From Hyphomicrobiales bacterium (lineage in GTDB: Bacteria > Pseudomonadota > Alphaproteobacteria > Rhizobiales > Aestuariivirgaceae), in contig JANYHN010000043.1 in NCBI GenBank assembly GCA_025359045.1, forward strand, positions 62,001 through 126,000: a stretch of 64,000 nucleotides of DNA, in the 5' to 3' direction. The first letter of the stretch is position 1. The number at the start of each line of letters is the position of its first letter. Of the stretch, positions 17,949-26,482 are shown piece after piece. Both the position numbers and the translations under genes were made by a program. Under the pieces are notes generated by a model. That model saw only the letters and a list, made by a program, of their open reading frames with translations. It searched no databases and was not told where the DNA came from.

Positions 17949-18612
17949 ACTGGCATAGATCGTTGATCAAGCATTTCCAACATTCAGGCCGCTTTGCTTT
18001 GCACACATAGCGACCATGCAAGATGAGCCAATGATGAGCGTTCTTGGCATAGCTTGCGGGCACCACTTTCATCAACTTGGTTTCAACTTCCAAAGGCGTT
18101 TTACCTTGGGCAAAGCCGATGCGATTGCCTAAGCGAAACAGATGCGTATCAACTGCAATCGTGGCTTCGCCAAACACATGGTTGAGCACGACATTGGCGG
18201 TCTTGCGTCCCACGCCCGGCAAAGCTTCTAATGCCTCGCGTGTGTTAGGCAAATTCGAACCGTGTTCAGCGATGAGAATTTTAGATAAAGCCATCACATT
18301 CACAGCCTTGGTGCGGTAAAGGCCAATTGATTTCACAGCATCGCGCAGTTTTTCATCGCCTAATGCGACGATTTTTTCAGGTGTGTCGGCAATTTTAAAC
18401 AGTGGAATAGTGGCGCGGTTCACACCTGCATCTGTGGCTTGGGCGGAGAGAACGACGGCCACTAGAAACGTGAAATCATTGACGGAATGAAGCTCGCCCT
18501 GCGGCTCGGCAACGGCATTTTGAAAACGTTTGAAAATCTCTTCAATCTCAGGGGCTTTAAGACGGCGCGGCATTTTTATTGATTTGTCCAGAAAACGGGT
18601 GGCTTCCGGCAC
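17920..18612 (-). CDS. nth: Endonuclease III
   Basis: A 230-residue DNA glycosylase/AP lyase for oxidised pyrimidines in base excision repair. The helix-hairpin-helix is LPGVGRKTANVV with catalytic Lys137, Asp155 lies in AVDTHLFR, and the [4Fe-4S] cysteines are 204, 211, 214 and 220 (C-X6-C-X2-C-X5-C). The start shown is GTG at 18612; ATG at 18573 would remove 13 residues and is an equally fair choice. It diverges from the Ada-like gene across 22 bases. Confidence 0.95.
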   Translation of the reverse strand: MPEATRFLDKSIKMPRRLKAPEIEEIFKRFQNAVAEPQGELHSVNDFTFLVAVVLSAQATDAGVNRATIPLFKIADTPEKIVALGDEKLRDAVKSIGLYRTKAVNVMALSKILIAEHGSNLPNTREALEALPGVGRKTANVVLNHVFGEATIAVDTHLFRLGNRIGFAQGKTPLEVETKLMKVVPASYAKNAHHWLILHGRYVCKAKRPECWKCLINDLCQFKPKTPKPS

Positions 18613-18634
18613 AGCCTTATCCTAGTTTTGGCTC

Positions 18635-19477
18635 ATGGAACATTCAAATCTCGAAGACTATGAAAAAGTGCGGAGCGTATTGGCTAATCTTTACGATAAT
18701 TGGCGCGACCAACCCTCGCTCGACGAATTGGCAGGGCCAGTGGGAATGAATGCTGAACAGCTGCAACGGGTGTTTACGAGATGGGCGGGTCTCACGCCAA
18801 AAGCGTTTCTGCAAGCTTTAACGCTTGATCATGCCCGGGCCATGTTGAAGGACTCGGCCAGCATATTAGAAACGTCTCTCGAAGTTGGCCTTTCCGGCCC
18901 TGGGCGATTGCATGATTTGTTTGTGGTTCATGAGGGCATGTCGCCTGGCGCTTACAAATCAAAAGGCGAGGGTCTCACGATCTATTACGGCTTTCATCCA
19001 TCGCCCTTTGGTTTGGCTTTGGTGATGGTGACGGACTATGGCCTATGCGGTTTGGCTTTTGCTGACCCCAGAGAAGAAGCCATAACACTCGCTGATATGC
19101 AAAGGCGCTGGTATAATGCTCAGTATACGGAAGATTCAGCACGTACCGCGCCCTATGCGGCGCGGATTTTTGCACCCGACAAATGGAAAGATGGACAGCC
19201 CTTGCGTATTACTTTCATTGGCAGTGATTTTGAAATTCGAGTTTGGGAATCACTGCTCAAAATTCCAGTGGGCCGTGCGGTCACTTATGGCGACATCGCG
19301 ACATCAATTGAAAAACCCAAGGCGGCTCGCGCTGTGGGGGCAGCTGTTGGGCGCAACCCGATTTCATTTGTGGTGCCGTGTCACCGGGTGATCGGGAAAT
19401 CCGGTGATATTACGGGCTATCATTGGGGGCTCACCCGCAAGCGAGCGATTTTAGGATGGGAAGCGGGAAAGGTTTAA
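18635..19477 (+). CDS. AraC-type HTH plus O6-methylguanine-DNA methyltransferase (Ada-like, no phosphotriester domain)
   Basis: A 280-residue protein. Residues 10-110 form an AraC-type helix-turn-helix region (FTRWAGLTPKAFLQ, PSLDELA) and residues 115-278 a methylguanine methyltransferase with acceptor Cys249 in PCHRVIG and the helix motif GRAVTYGDIA. It lacks the N-terminal zinc domain that in E. coli Ada senses methylphosphotriesters, so activation by that route is not expected. It repairs alkylated guanine by suicide transfer. nth is divergent next door, and a GNAT gene converges at its 3' end with a four-base overlap. Confidence 0.92.
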   Translation: MEHSNLEDYEKVRSVLANLYDNWRDQPSLDELAGPVGMNAEQLQRVFTRWAGLTPKAFLQALTLDHARAMLKDSASILETSLEVGLSGPGRLHDLFVVHEGMSPGAYKSKGEGLTIYYGFHPSPFGLALVMVTDYGLCGLAFADPREEAITLADMQRRWYNAQYTEDSARTAPYAARIFAPDKWKDGQPLRITFIGSDFEIRVWESLLKIPVGRAVTYGDIATSIEKPKAARAVGAAVGRNPISFVVPCHRVIGKSGDITGYHWGLTRKRAILGWEAGKV

Positions 19478-19992
19478 AGTGCCTTATAGAAGAAGCACGT
19501 GCTGTCCAGTTTGCCGATTCCAGAATATGCATAACCCGGAATTTCGCCCACATTGGTAAATCCCAAGCGCTCATAGAATTTTGCAGCGCCGCTGCCCGCA
19601 ACCGCATCAAATGTCAGCAGCGTTAAGCCCAAATCCCGCGCCTTGTCTTCCAAGGCCCCAATCAGGTGTGTTGCAAAACCATGGCGGCGATGTTTGCCAT
19701 GCACGAGCATTTTTGCGATGTCAGCACGGTGTGGTTGGTTGGGTGCCCAAGCTTTCATTAGCAACACAATTCCAACAGTTTCGCCTTCATGTTCGGCGAT
19801 CACCGGAAATGTCTTGCCCGCTTTAACCCCATCTAATTGCCCGCGCCAAAACGCTTCGGCATCTGTTTGTGAGAGCGGATGCATGAATGAAACACCAGCG
19901 CCACCTGCCACAGCATCAATCAAAATTTCTGCAAGACGGGGAATGCGCTTTTCGAACGCATCTGCCTCATCAATCCAAATTCTTGAACTCAT
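19474..19992 (-). CDS. GNAT-family N-acetyltransferase
   Basis: A 172-residue GNAT protein with the acetyl-CoA loop [14 protein letters not shown] and the C-terminal [18 protein letters not shown]-type pattern. The substrate is unknown. The ATG overlaps the gpmA stop (ATGA), so it is the last gene of a dapB-gpmA-GNAT run. Nothing in the neighbourhood identifies the target. Confidence 0.85.
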   Translation of the reverse strand: MSSRIWIDEADAFEKRIPRLAEILIDAVAGGAGVSFMHPLSQTDAEAFWRGQLDGVKAGKTFPVIAEHEGETVGIVLLMKAWAPNQPHRADIAKMLVHGKHRRHGFATHLIGALEDKARDLGLTLLTFDAVAGSGAAKFYERLGFTNVGEIPGYAYSGIGKLDSTCFFYKAL

Positions 19993-20609
19993 GCAGAAAG
20001 GGTTTCCACTTTTTCAGGCAAAGAGTTGGCCTTCAACTTATAAACAATCGGTACACCGGTTTCGAGCTCGCGCTTCAATATCTGTTCAGGTGTCAGTCCT
20101 TCAATCGCCATAATCAGCGAACGCAGTGAATTGCCATGGGCTGCAACAAGAACTGTTTTACCGTCCAGCACATGTGGCTGAATCATATGCACATAATATG
20201 GCAGTGAGCGGGCCAGCGTGTCTTTAAGCGACTCACCTCCGGGCGGCGGCACGTCATAGCTCCGACGCCAGATCAAGACTTGTTCTTCGCCCCATTTGGC
20301 GCGGGCGTCATCTTTATTGAGGCCTGTGAGTTCGCCATAATCGCGTTCATTCAAAGCTTGATCGCGGGTTTCAGGCAATCCAGTTTGGCCAAGCTCAGCA
20401 AGGATCAATTTCAAAGTGTGCTGCGCGCGCGTGAGAGCGGAAGTAAAGCACAAATCAAATTTCAGACCTTTGGCCTTCAACCGTTGGCCAGCGGCCTTGG
20501 CTTCATTCACGCCTTGGGGCGACAAATCTGGGTCTTTCCAACCTGTGAATAGGTTTTTCAAATTCCAGTCGCTTTGCCCGTGACGTACTAAAACAAGAGT
20601 TCCGCTCAT
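19989..20609 (-). CDS. gpmA: 2,3-bisphosphoglycerate-dependent phosphoglycerate mutase
   Basis: A 206-residue mutase of glycolysis/gluconeogenesis that interconverts 3- and 2-phosphoglycerate. The phosphohistidine is His10 in [10 protein letters not shown], the proton donor is Glu88 in ERDYGELTG, and the second histidine lies in AAHGNSLR. The length is that of the short alphaproteobacterial form rather than the 250-residue E. coli enzyme. It starts two bases after the dapB stop; dapB-gpmA is a common Rhizobiales pairing. Confidence 0.94.
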   Translation of the reverse strand: MSGTLVLVRHGQSDWNLKNLFTGWKDPDLSPQGVNEAKAAGQRLKAKGLKFDLCFTSALTRAQHTLKLILAELGQTGLPETRDQALNERDYGELTGLNKDDARAKWGEEQVLIWRRSYDVPPPGGESLKDTLARSLPYYVHMIQPHVLDGKTVLVAAHGNSLRSLIMAIEGLTPEQILKRELETGVPIVYKLKANSLPEKVETLSA

Positions 20610-20611
20610 AT

Positions 20612-21418
20612 TTATTCCAATCCTAAAACATCAAACATATTATAAAGTCCGGGCTTTTGATTTTCGCACCACATTGCAGCTCTCACAGCACCGCGCGCAA
20701 ATAACTCGCGATTTTCGGCCACGTGACGCAGTTCCAAACGCTCGCCCCCACCTGCAAAAATCACCGTGTGATCACCCACCACTGATCCGCCGCGCAACGT
20801 GGCAAAACCAATATCGCCCGCGTTGCGAGCACCCGTAATACCATCCCGAGACCGCACCGATCTATCTTTGAGTGAAATCGTCCGGCCATCAGCCGCAGCC
20901 TTGCCCAGCAAATAAGCTGTGCCTGAAGGCGCATCCACTTTGTTACGGTGGTGCATTTCCAAAATCTCGATATCAAACTCTTCGCCCAAAGCAGCGGCGG
21001 CTTTTTTGACCAGCGCGGCGAGCAAGTTGACACCCAGGGAATAATTGCCAGTCTTCATGATCACGGTGTGTGCGGCTGCGGCTTTGATCTCGGCGTCCTC
21101 ATCGGCGCTGATGCCCGTTGTGCCGATCACGTGGATTTTCCTCATGGCTGACGTCAGCTTCACCAAAGCCATGGTGGCAGGTGCAATTGTGAAATCAATA
21201 ATCGCATCACAAGCCGCCAATACCTTTTCGGGCATGTCAGAAATGATAATGCCATTCTTACCAATGCCCATCAGCTCGCCATAGTCAGCGCCAATATGCT
21301 GCGAACCGGGTGCCTCAAGTCCGCCGGAAAGCTGGCAGCCTTTGGTTTCATCAACGATGCGCGCCAGCTCCCGCCCCATCCGGCCAGCTGCACCTGCAAT
21401 TGCGATTTTGAGTGTCAT
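20612..21418 (-). CDS. dapB: 4-hydroxy-tetrahydrodipicolinate reductase
   Basis: A 268-residue reductase of the lysine/diaminopimelate pathway. The nucleotide-binding loop is [10 protein letters not shown] near 8-17, and the active-site region is [15 protein letters not shown] with the catalytic His-His-x-x-Lys. ATG at 21418 gives the usual [15 protein letters not shown] start; the longer frame would add 24 unrelated residues. It is divergent from a DUF3750 gene. Confidence 0.96.
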   Translation of the reverse strand: MTLKIAIAGAAGRMGRELARIVDETKGCQLSGGLEAPGSQHIGADYGELMGIGKNGIIISDMPEKVLAACDAIIDFTIAPATMALVKLTSAMRKIHVIGTTGISADEDAEIKAAAAHTVIMKTGNYSLGVNLLAALVKKAAAALGEEFDIEILEMHHRNKVDAPSGTAYLLGKAAADGRTISLKDRSVRSRDGITGARNAGDIGFATLRGGSVVGDHTVIFAGGGERLELRHVAENRELFARGAVRAAMWCENQKPGLYNMFDVLGLE

Positions 21419-21502
21419 GAGATGAGGGATTAGCAAAGAGATTACGCGAAGGGAAGATTTTTTCCATAAATCCGCCATAAGTTCCCTCAATCAGTCACAC
21501 TC

Positions 21503-22267
21503 ATGAAAACAATAGTGAAATTCCTTGGCCGCTTCCTTCTTATCCTCGTCATCCTTCCCATCGCCATTGGCACGGGGCTGAACCTTGCTCATGGGTGGCC
21601 AGCCAATTGGCGGCAGGCGGATTGGTCTTCTTCGCATGTTCTCCAGCCAGCCACGGCCTGCACCGACGCCGAAGTGATTATTTTGGCCACTCGCACGGGG
21701 CGGTGGAAGGGCATATTTTCGGAACACATGTCATTGGTATTCAAGCTAGCAGGTGCCACACAATGGACGCGCTATGATGTGGTGGGATGGGACGCGCCCG
21801 TGCGCAAAGATAATTATGTGGCCGATGCATATTGGTATGGCAACACGCCACGGGTGATTTATGATTTAAGGGGCGATAAGGCGGCGGCGCTTATTCCGGC
21901 GATCGAAAACAACATAGCCAAATATCCTTATTCCGCTCAAGGTAGCTACCACATTGTGCCCGGGCCAAACTCGAACACGTTTGTTTCATGGGTGGTACGC
22001 CACACATATGGGTTTGATGCTGAGCTTTCTTCCGTGGCCGTGGGCAAAGATTATCTGGGGCCGGGCTTTCAAATGGCGCGCGCACCCAGTGATACGGGTT
22101 ACACCATTTCAGTGGATGGTTATGTGGCGCTCACCATTGCTCGTGAAGAAGGCATTGAGCTGGGACTTATTGGTTCCACCATCGGTATTGATTTCAATGA
22201 CTTCGCCATCAAACTGCCCGCTTTAGGAAAATTGAGTGTGATTGACCTATGGCATCACAGTTCCTAA
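21503..22267 (+). CDS. DUF3750 domain-containing membrane-anchored protein
   Basis: A 254-residue protein with one N-terminal membrane segment (about 7-27) and a soluble part outside the cytoplasm. It resembles the DUF3750 family (motifs AEVIILATRTGRWKG, TRYDVVGWD, PGPNSNTFV). The Asn-Ser-Asn-Thr-Phe motif and scattered histidines recall papain-like or NlpC-like folds, but I cannot assign a catalytic set. Function is unknown. It ends nine bases before hrcA and may be co-transcribed with it. Confidence 0.75.
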   Translation: MKTIVKFLGRFLLILVILPIAIGTGLNLAHGWPANWRQADWSSSHVLQPATACTDAEVIILATRTGRWKGIFSEHMSLVFKLAGATQWTRYDVVGWDAPVRKDNYVADAYWYGNTPRVIYDLRGDKAAALIPAIENNIAKYPYSAQGSYHIVPGPNSNTFVSWVVRHTYGFDAELSSVAVGKDYLGPGFQMARAPSDTGYTISVDGYVALTIAREEGIELGLIGSTIGIDFNDFAIKLPALGKLSVIDLWHHSS

Positions 22268-22276
22268 GTTCTGCCC

Positions 22277-23368
22277 ATGACCATAATTCCACCGCGTTCC
22301 TTTACCGACGATAAAGCCACAGGTCTTGCCGGGCTTGATCAGCGTTCGCGCGAAATTTTTCGGAAATTGGTCGATACTTATTTAGAAACGGGTGAAGCTG
22401 TTGGATCGCGCACGATTTCCAAGGCGCTGCCTGCCGGATTGTCGCCAGCCTCAGTCCGCAATGTGATGATGGATTTGGAAGACTCTGGGTTGATTTATTC
22501 GCCGCATACATCTGCTGGGCGCATGCCGACTGAGGCGGGTTTGCGCTTCTTTGTTGATGCACTTCTCGAAGTTGGCGCTATCAATGCATCTGAACGCGCC
22601 AATATCGATGCGCAGGTGAAGGCCACCAATCGCAATCGACGTTATGAAGAGGTGTTGGGTGAGGCTTCCACCATGCTGTCTGGCCTCTCTCAATGCGCAG
22701 GCATCGTGATGTCGCCAAAGTACAATTCCCGCCTCAAGCATATCGAATTTGTGAACCTGTCGCCGGGTCGTGCGCTGGTCATTCTTGTCAGTGAAGATGG
22801 CAGTGTTGAAAACCGCGTCATTGATGTGCCGCCGGGTTTGCCTGCATCAGTTTTTATTCGTGCCACAAATTATCTTTCAGCCATGGGCCAAGGCCGCAGC
22901 ATAGAAGACGTGCAAAAACTCGTGGCATCCGAAGTTGAAAAATTGCGCAGCGAATTGGATGATGTTTCGGCACGGCTTGTGCAACAGGGTGTGGCCGTGT
23001 GGTCTGGCGACAGCAATGTTGATTCGAAAAATCTGATTGTGCGCGGGCAGGCTAATCTTCTGGAACAGCCGGGTGCGCTTGCCGATCTGGAGCGTATTCG
23101 CAAATTGTTTGATGACATCGAGAATAAGCGTGATTTGGTTGATGTCCTAGGATTGGCCGAAAAAGCCGAAGGTGTGCGGATTTTTATTGGTTCGGAAAAC
23201 AAGTTGTTTTCGATGTCGGGTTCCTCTCTGATTGTGGCACCCTTCAAGAATGATGAGGAAAAAATCGTTGGTGTTTTGGGCATTATCGGCCCGACGCGAC
23301 TAAATTATGCCCGTATCATTCCGATGGTGGATTATACGGCAAAAGTAGTAGGGCGATTACTCTCTTGA
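22277..23368 (+). CDS. hrcA: Heat-inducible transcription repressor HrcA
   Basis: A 363-residue HrcA repressor. An N-terminal winged helix (GSRTISKALPAGLSPASVRN) is followed by a GAF-like domain. HrcA binds CIRCE operators, typically at groESL, and needs GroEL to fold. No CIRCE element is seen in this window, so its targets lie elsewhere. grpE follows after 66 bases, the usual alphaproteobacterial hrcA-grpE order. Confidence 0.95.
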   Translation: MTIIPPRSFTDDKATGLAGLDQRSREIFRKLVDTYLETGEAVGSRTISKALPAGLSPASVRNVMMDLEDSGLIYSPHTSAGRMPTEAGLRFFVDALLEVGAINASERANIDAQVKATNRNRRYEEVLGEASTMLSGLSQCAGIVMSPKYNSRLKHIEFVNLSPGRALVILVSEDGSVENRVIDVPPGLPASVFIRATNYLSAMGQGRSIEDVQKLVASEVEKLRSELDDVSARLVQQGVAVWSGDSNVDSKNLIVRGQANLLEQPGALADLERIRKLFDDIENKRDLVDVLGLAEKAEGVRIFIGSENKLFSMSGSSLIVAPFKNDEEKIVGVLGIIGPTRLNYARIIPMVDYTAKVVGRLLS

Positions 23369-23434
23369 TTTTTAGAAGAATTCGACCGATATGCGGGTTA
23401 ACATTCAACCCAGTTTGAACCGGATTCAATTTTA

Positions 23435-24010
23435 ATGACCCAAAACCATGACGAGACCGAAGACGGTCATGATGAAAATTTGGCTGCTGATGCTTTGAAC
23501 GAAGCCCTGAACGGCAGCGCCGCAGTTGATCCCAAAGATGTTGAGATCATCATGCTGAAGGATGAAGTGGCAGCTTCCAAAGACCGCCTTTTGCGCCTTG
23601 CGGCTGAAATGGAAAATCTGCGCAAGCGCACCGAGCGCGAAAAGGCTGAAGCCACACTTTATGCAGCCTCAAATTTTGCGCGTGACTTATTGACTGTTGC
23701 AGATAATTTGGGCCGCGCTTTACAAGCCTTGCCGGCTGAAGAGCGCGATCATGCGGGCACGATTGAAAAGAATTTGATCATTGGCGTTGAAGCCACAGAG
23801 CGCGAATTGCTCAATGTGTTTCAGCGTCACGGCATTCGAAAGATTGAAACTGTCGGTACAAAATTTGATCCGAATTTCCATCAAGCTATTTTCGAAGTGC
23901 CAACCTCCGAAAAGCCACCGGGCATTGTGATGCAAGAATTGCAATCTGGTTATCAAGTGGGTGAACGCTGTCTGCGACCTGCGATGGTTGGCGTGTCCAA
24001 GGCCGAATAG
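23435..24010 (+). CDS. grpE: Nucleotide exchange factor GrpE
   Basis: A 191-residue GrpE. A long helical region near 35-100 (RLAAEMENLRKRTEREK) is followed by the beta domain ending in YQVGERCLRPAMVGVSK. It releases ADP from DnaK and so works with dnaK and dnaJ in this window. It lies between hrcA and a YegP-like gene. Confidence 0.95.
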   Translation: MTQNHDETEDGHDENLAADALNEALNGSAAVDPKDVEIIMLKDEVAASKDRLLRLAAEMENLRKRTEREKAEATLYAASNFARDLLTVADNLGRALQALPAEERDHAGTIEKNLIIGVEATERELLNVFQRHGIRKIETVGTKFDPNFHQAIFEVPTSEKPPGIVMQELQSGYQVGERCLRPAMVGVSKAE

Positions 24011-24094
24011 GGTCTTTACAGCGCGTTGAAATCGTAGCAGTTTCCATTTCAGATTCACGTTTATGATGAATTACTAACTGGGATGGAAATTATA

Positions 24095-24400
24095 ATGGCT
24101 GACTACACACTCGACATTTATAAAGATAAGCGCGGCGAATTCCGCTGGCGGCGCACCGCGTCCAATGGCGAAATCGTTGGCGCCTCTTCTGAAAGCTACA
24201 AAGCCAAGAAAGATTGCGAAGCCAATGCAAACCGCGATACCTCTGGCGACAAGTGGGAATTTTATAAGGACAAGCGCGGCGAAAGCCGCTGGCGCTGCTT
24301 CTCGAAAGCCAATGGCAAACAAGTAGGCCGCGCTTCTGAAGGTTTTAAATCGCCATCAGGCTGCAAAGGCAATGCTAGGATGAATGGCTATACAGGCTAA
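24095..24400 (+). CDS. YegP-family protein with two DUF1508 repeats
   Basis: A 101-residue basic protein made of two DUF1508 repeats of about 48 residues. The first contains IYKDKRGEFRWR and the second FYKDKRGESRWR, each ending in a glycine/cysteine-containing turn. Homologues are small, widespread and of unknown function. ATG at 24095 is preferred over 24083 because GGATGGA sits at the right distance. A strong terminator follows its stop. Confidence 0.82.
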   Translation: MADYTLDIYKDKRGEFRWRRTASNGEIVGASSESYKAKKDCEANANRDTSGDKWEFYKDKRGESRWRCFSKANGKQVGRASEGFKSPSGCKGNARMNGYTG

Positions 24401-24409
24401 GTTCTGCGC

Positions 24410-24435
24410 AAAGGCCGCATGCAGATGCGGCCTTT
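24410..24435. terminator. Bidirectional rho-independent terminator
   Basis: A perfect 11-base stem (arms 24410-24420 and 24425-24435) with a four-base loop, flanked by A and T residues on both sides. It lies between the convergent YegP-like and GlcG-like genes, ten bases past the first stop and five bases from the second. It can serve both strands. Confidence 0.85.
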
Positions 24436-24439
24436 CATT

Positions 24440-24865
24440 TTACCCACCATCACCAACGAACCCGGCCGCTTGAATGCCTGCAAGTGCTGCAAGCTCATCA
24501 TTATCAGATGTATCACCCGACACGCCCACAGCGCCAATAATCTGACCCTCGGCTGATTTGATCAACACGCCACCCGCTACCGGAATAATCCCATCAATCA
24601 CACCCAAGGCACCAGCCAGAAAATGTGGGCGATCCTTGGCCAGCTTTTCAATCCCGCGCGATCCCATATTAAACGAAATTGCGCCATTGGCTTTTGTTTT
24701 GGCAATGTCAAACCGGGCGAGGGATGAACCATCTTGAATGGCAGCGGCGACCACAGTGCCACGTGTATCCAGTACCACAACGCCAAGGACTTTGAAGTTT
24801 GCTTGCTTGGCGTGGTCGAGGGTTTTGGCGATGATGGATTGGGCGAGATTGAGGGTGAGGGGCAT
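24440..24865 (-). CDS. GlcG/HbpS-family heme-binding-like protein
   Basis: A 141-residue GlcG/HbpS (DUF336) protein with the usual segments VVVLDTRGTVVAAA, PVAGGVLIK and IGAVGVSGDTSDNDE. Family members bind heme or small corrinoid ligands or sit beside glycolate genes; neither context is present here. It is downstream of a methyltransferase gene on the same strand with an 18-base gap. Confidence 0.85.
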   Translation of the reverse strand: MPLTLNLAQSIIAKTLDHAKQANFKVLGVVVLDTRGTVVAAAIQDGSSLARFDIAKTKANGAISFNMGSRGIEKLAKDRPHFLAGALGVIDGIIPVAGGVLIKSAEGQIIGAVGVSGDTSDNDELAALAGIQAAGFVGDGG

Positions 24866-24883
24866 TTTAGGGTTCCAATTGTA

Positions 24884-25699
24884 TTATAGTTTACTTGCCA
24901 TATAGAAGAGTCGCGACAATTTCCTGTTATTCGCCAACTCACTTGTGACCGACAAAAACTTTTGCCTACTCTGAAACCATTCGGCACCTTCTTCACGGAT
25001 CAATGCGGTGCGGTGCTTTTCCCGCACCCGTACGAGATTACAAGCAATTTCTGCCTCGATCTTCGTTGTGTCAAATGAACCAATCACTTTAAAGCCGATG
25101 CTTTGGAGAGCTGCTTCGTTATAGCCAACTGGTACACACACAAAGCTTCCTTGCGAAGCCCTTATAATGATTTCTTCTTTCGAAATTGCGCCCGTCACCA
25201 CTGCCGCATCGGCAAAAATTAAAATGCCATTTGGTCGTAAGAGACGGTGCCAGTCACCCATCACGTCATCACGATGTGCAAAATGAAGGATTGCGTCGAT
25301 ACAAATAACTGCATCAAAACTTACGTCGGGAAACGGAAGTTGCTTGCCGCAATCGGCGACAATAAACTGCGTCGAATCAGACTTGCCGAGACTGGCAGCA
25401 AAGCCAAGCGCGGCTGTTATGGCGTTTTGTTCAACATCAACACCAGTTAAGTTGCATCCAATTGCTTGGGCAATTGCAAGCGAGGGGCCACCTGAACCAC
25501 AAGCTACATCAATTACATCTCTGCACGAATATTTTCGCAAGATTTCAACAATCTGTCTTTGCTCATCCATCGACCGCCAACCTTGTTGGCCAATATCGAT
25601 GCCATATACCTTACGCCTGATTTCGGCCGCCACGGCGGTTCCAAATCGTGCGTACTGGGATCCGTAGAACTCGTAGCCTTGGTATATCTCGCTTGGCAT
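24884..25699 (-). CDS. Class I SAM-dependent methyltransferase
   Basis: A 271-residue methyltransferase. Motif I is VIDVACGSGGPSL near 62-74, with an acidic motif II (GVDVEQNA) and a motif III region FDAVICIDAILHF. It resembles small-molecule methyltransferases of the Methyltransf_11 group; the acceptor is unknown. Its ATG overlaps the alkB stop (TAATG), which suggests translation coupled to alkylation repair. Confidence 0.8.
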   Translation of the reverse strand: MPSEIYQGYEFYGSQYARFGTAVAAEIRRKVYGIDIGQQGWRSMDEQRQIVEILRKYSCRDVIDVACGSGGPSLAIAQAIGCNLTGVDVEQNAITAALGFAASLGKSDSTQFIVADCGKQLPFPDVSFDAVICIDAILHFAHRDDVMGDWHRLLRPNGILIFADAAVVTGAISKEEIIIRASQGSFVCVPVGYNEAALQSIGFKVIGSFDTTKIEAEIACNLVRVREKHRTALIREEGAEWFQSRQKFLSVTSELANNRKLSRLFYMASKL

Positions 25700-26307
25700 T
25701 ACATTGGCCCTCTCACACGCCTCATCGTCAAATTAATCCGCCCGCCCTCTTTCAGCAATGTGCTTGTTCCTGAATAGACCCTGTCTATCCCATGGAAGCA
25801 CAGCCGAGAATTTCCACCCATGACCAGAACATCACCGGATGCTAGCTTTACGGTCGAAGTCTTGCCGCCGCGTTCCGTGCCGCCGAAGCGGAAGAGCGCG
25901 GTGTCTCCCAATGAGATCGAAACCACGGGCGCGCTAAAATCTTCCTCGTCTTTATCTTGGTGCAGGCCCATCTTCGCACCGCCTTGGTAGAAGTTAACCA
26001 AACAGGCTTCGGGTGGGTGGGGATAGCCCGCAAGTTTTTGCCAAATCTCCAAAATCGCTTTAGGCATTGCGGGCCACGGGTCGCCTGTATCGGGATGGGT
26101 TGCCTGATAACGATAGCCATTGCGGTCCGATACCCAACCAAGACTTCCCATATTAGTCATGCGCACGCTGAATGGCCTTCCGGTTCTGGGCATTAGCGGA
26201 ATGAACAGCGGAGCCGCTAAAACAGCTTCTCGCAACGTCAAAACCAGCCATTCCTGAGCCTCACGGTCAAGAAAGCCGGGAAAATGCTTCACACCGTCAT
26301 AAATCAT
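25699..26307 (-). CDS. alkB: Alpha-ketoglutarate-dependent DNA dealkylase AlkB
   Basis: A 202-residue dioxygenase. The iron ligands are His116 and Asp118 (LHQDKDE) and His172, and the 2-oxoglutarate-binding arginines are Arg190 and Arg196. It removes methyl groups from 1-methyladenine and 3-methylcytosine by oxidation. The operon partner is the methyltransferase gene. With nth, the Ada-like gene, mutM, mutS and mmcB it makes the window rich in repair genes. Confidence 0.93.
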   Translation of the reverse strand: MIYDGVKHFPGFLDREAQEWLVLTLREAVLAAPLFIPLMPRTGRPFSVRMTNMGSLGWVSDRNGYRYQATHPDTGDPWPAMPKAILEIWQKLAGYPHPPEACLVNFYQGGAKMGLHQDKDEEDFSAPVVSISLGDTALFRFGGTERGGKTSTVKLASGDVLVMGGNSRLCFHGIDRVYSGTSTLLKEGGRINLTMRRVRGPM

Positions 26308-26328
26308 CTGAATCTCGCATCACAAAAC

Positions 26329-26357
26329 CTTGATAGCATCTGAATGCCCCCCTATAT
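26329..26357 (+). promoter_or_regulatory. Heat-shock (sigma-32/RpoH) promoter of dnaK
   Basis: CTTG at 26329-26332 is followed after 18 bases by CCTATAT at 26351-26357. This fits the alphaproteobacterial heat-shock consensus CTTG, 17-18 bases, CYTAT-T. It lies about 125 bases upstream of the dnaK ATG. The leader also holds a CCTCAG/CTGAGG hairpin. No CIRCE inverted repeat is present. Confidence 0.7.
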
Positions 26358-26482
26358 ACCGCCCGAACGCCAAATCAGATGGGTCAAAAGCCCGCCTATT
26401 GGGCATAATTAATTGCGGGGGCAAACCCCTCAGTGCCTGGTTAAGGGGCTGAGGTAACAAGCCTGCCAGAGGAGAAGACGAA

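Noticed and set aside
22268-22276. CIRCE element before hrcA
   Set aside because: Only nine bases separate hrcA from the DUF3750 gene and no GCACTC-N9-GAGTGC pattern is present there or upstream of dnaK.
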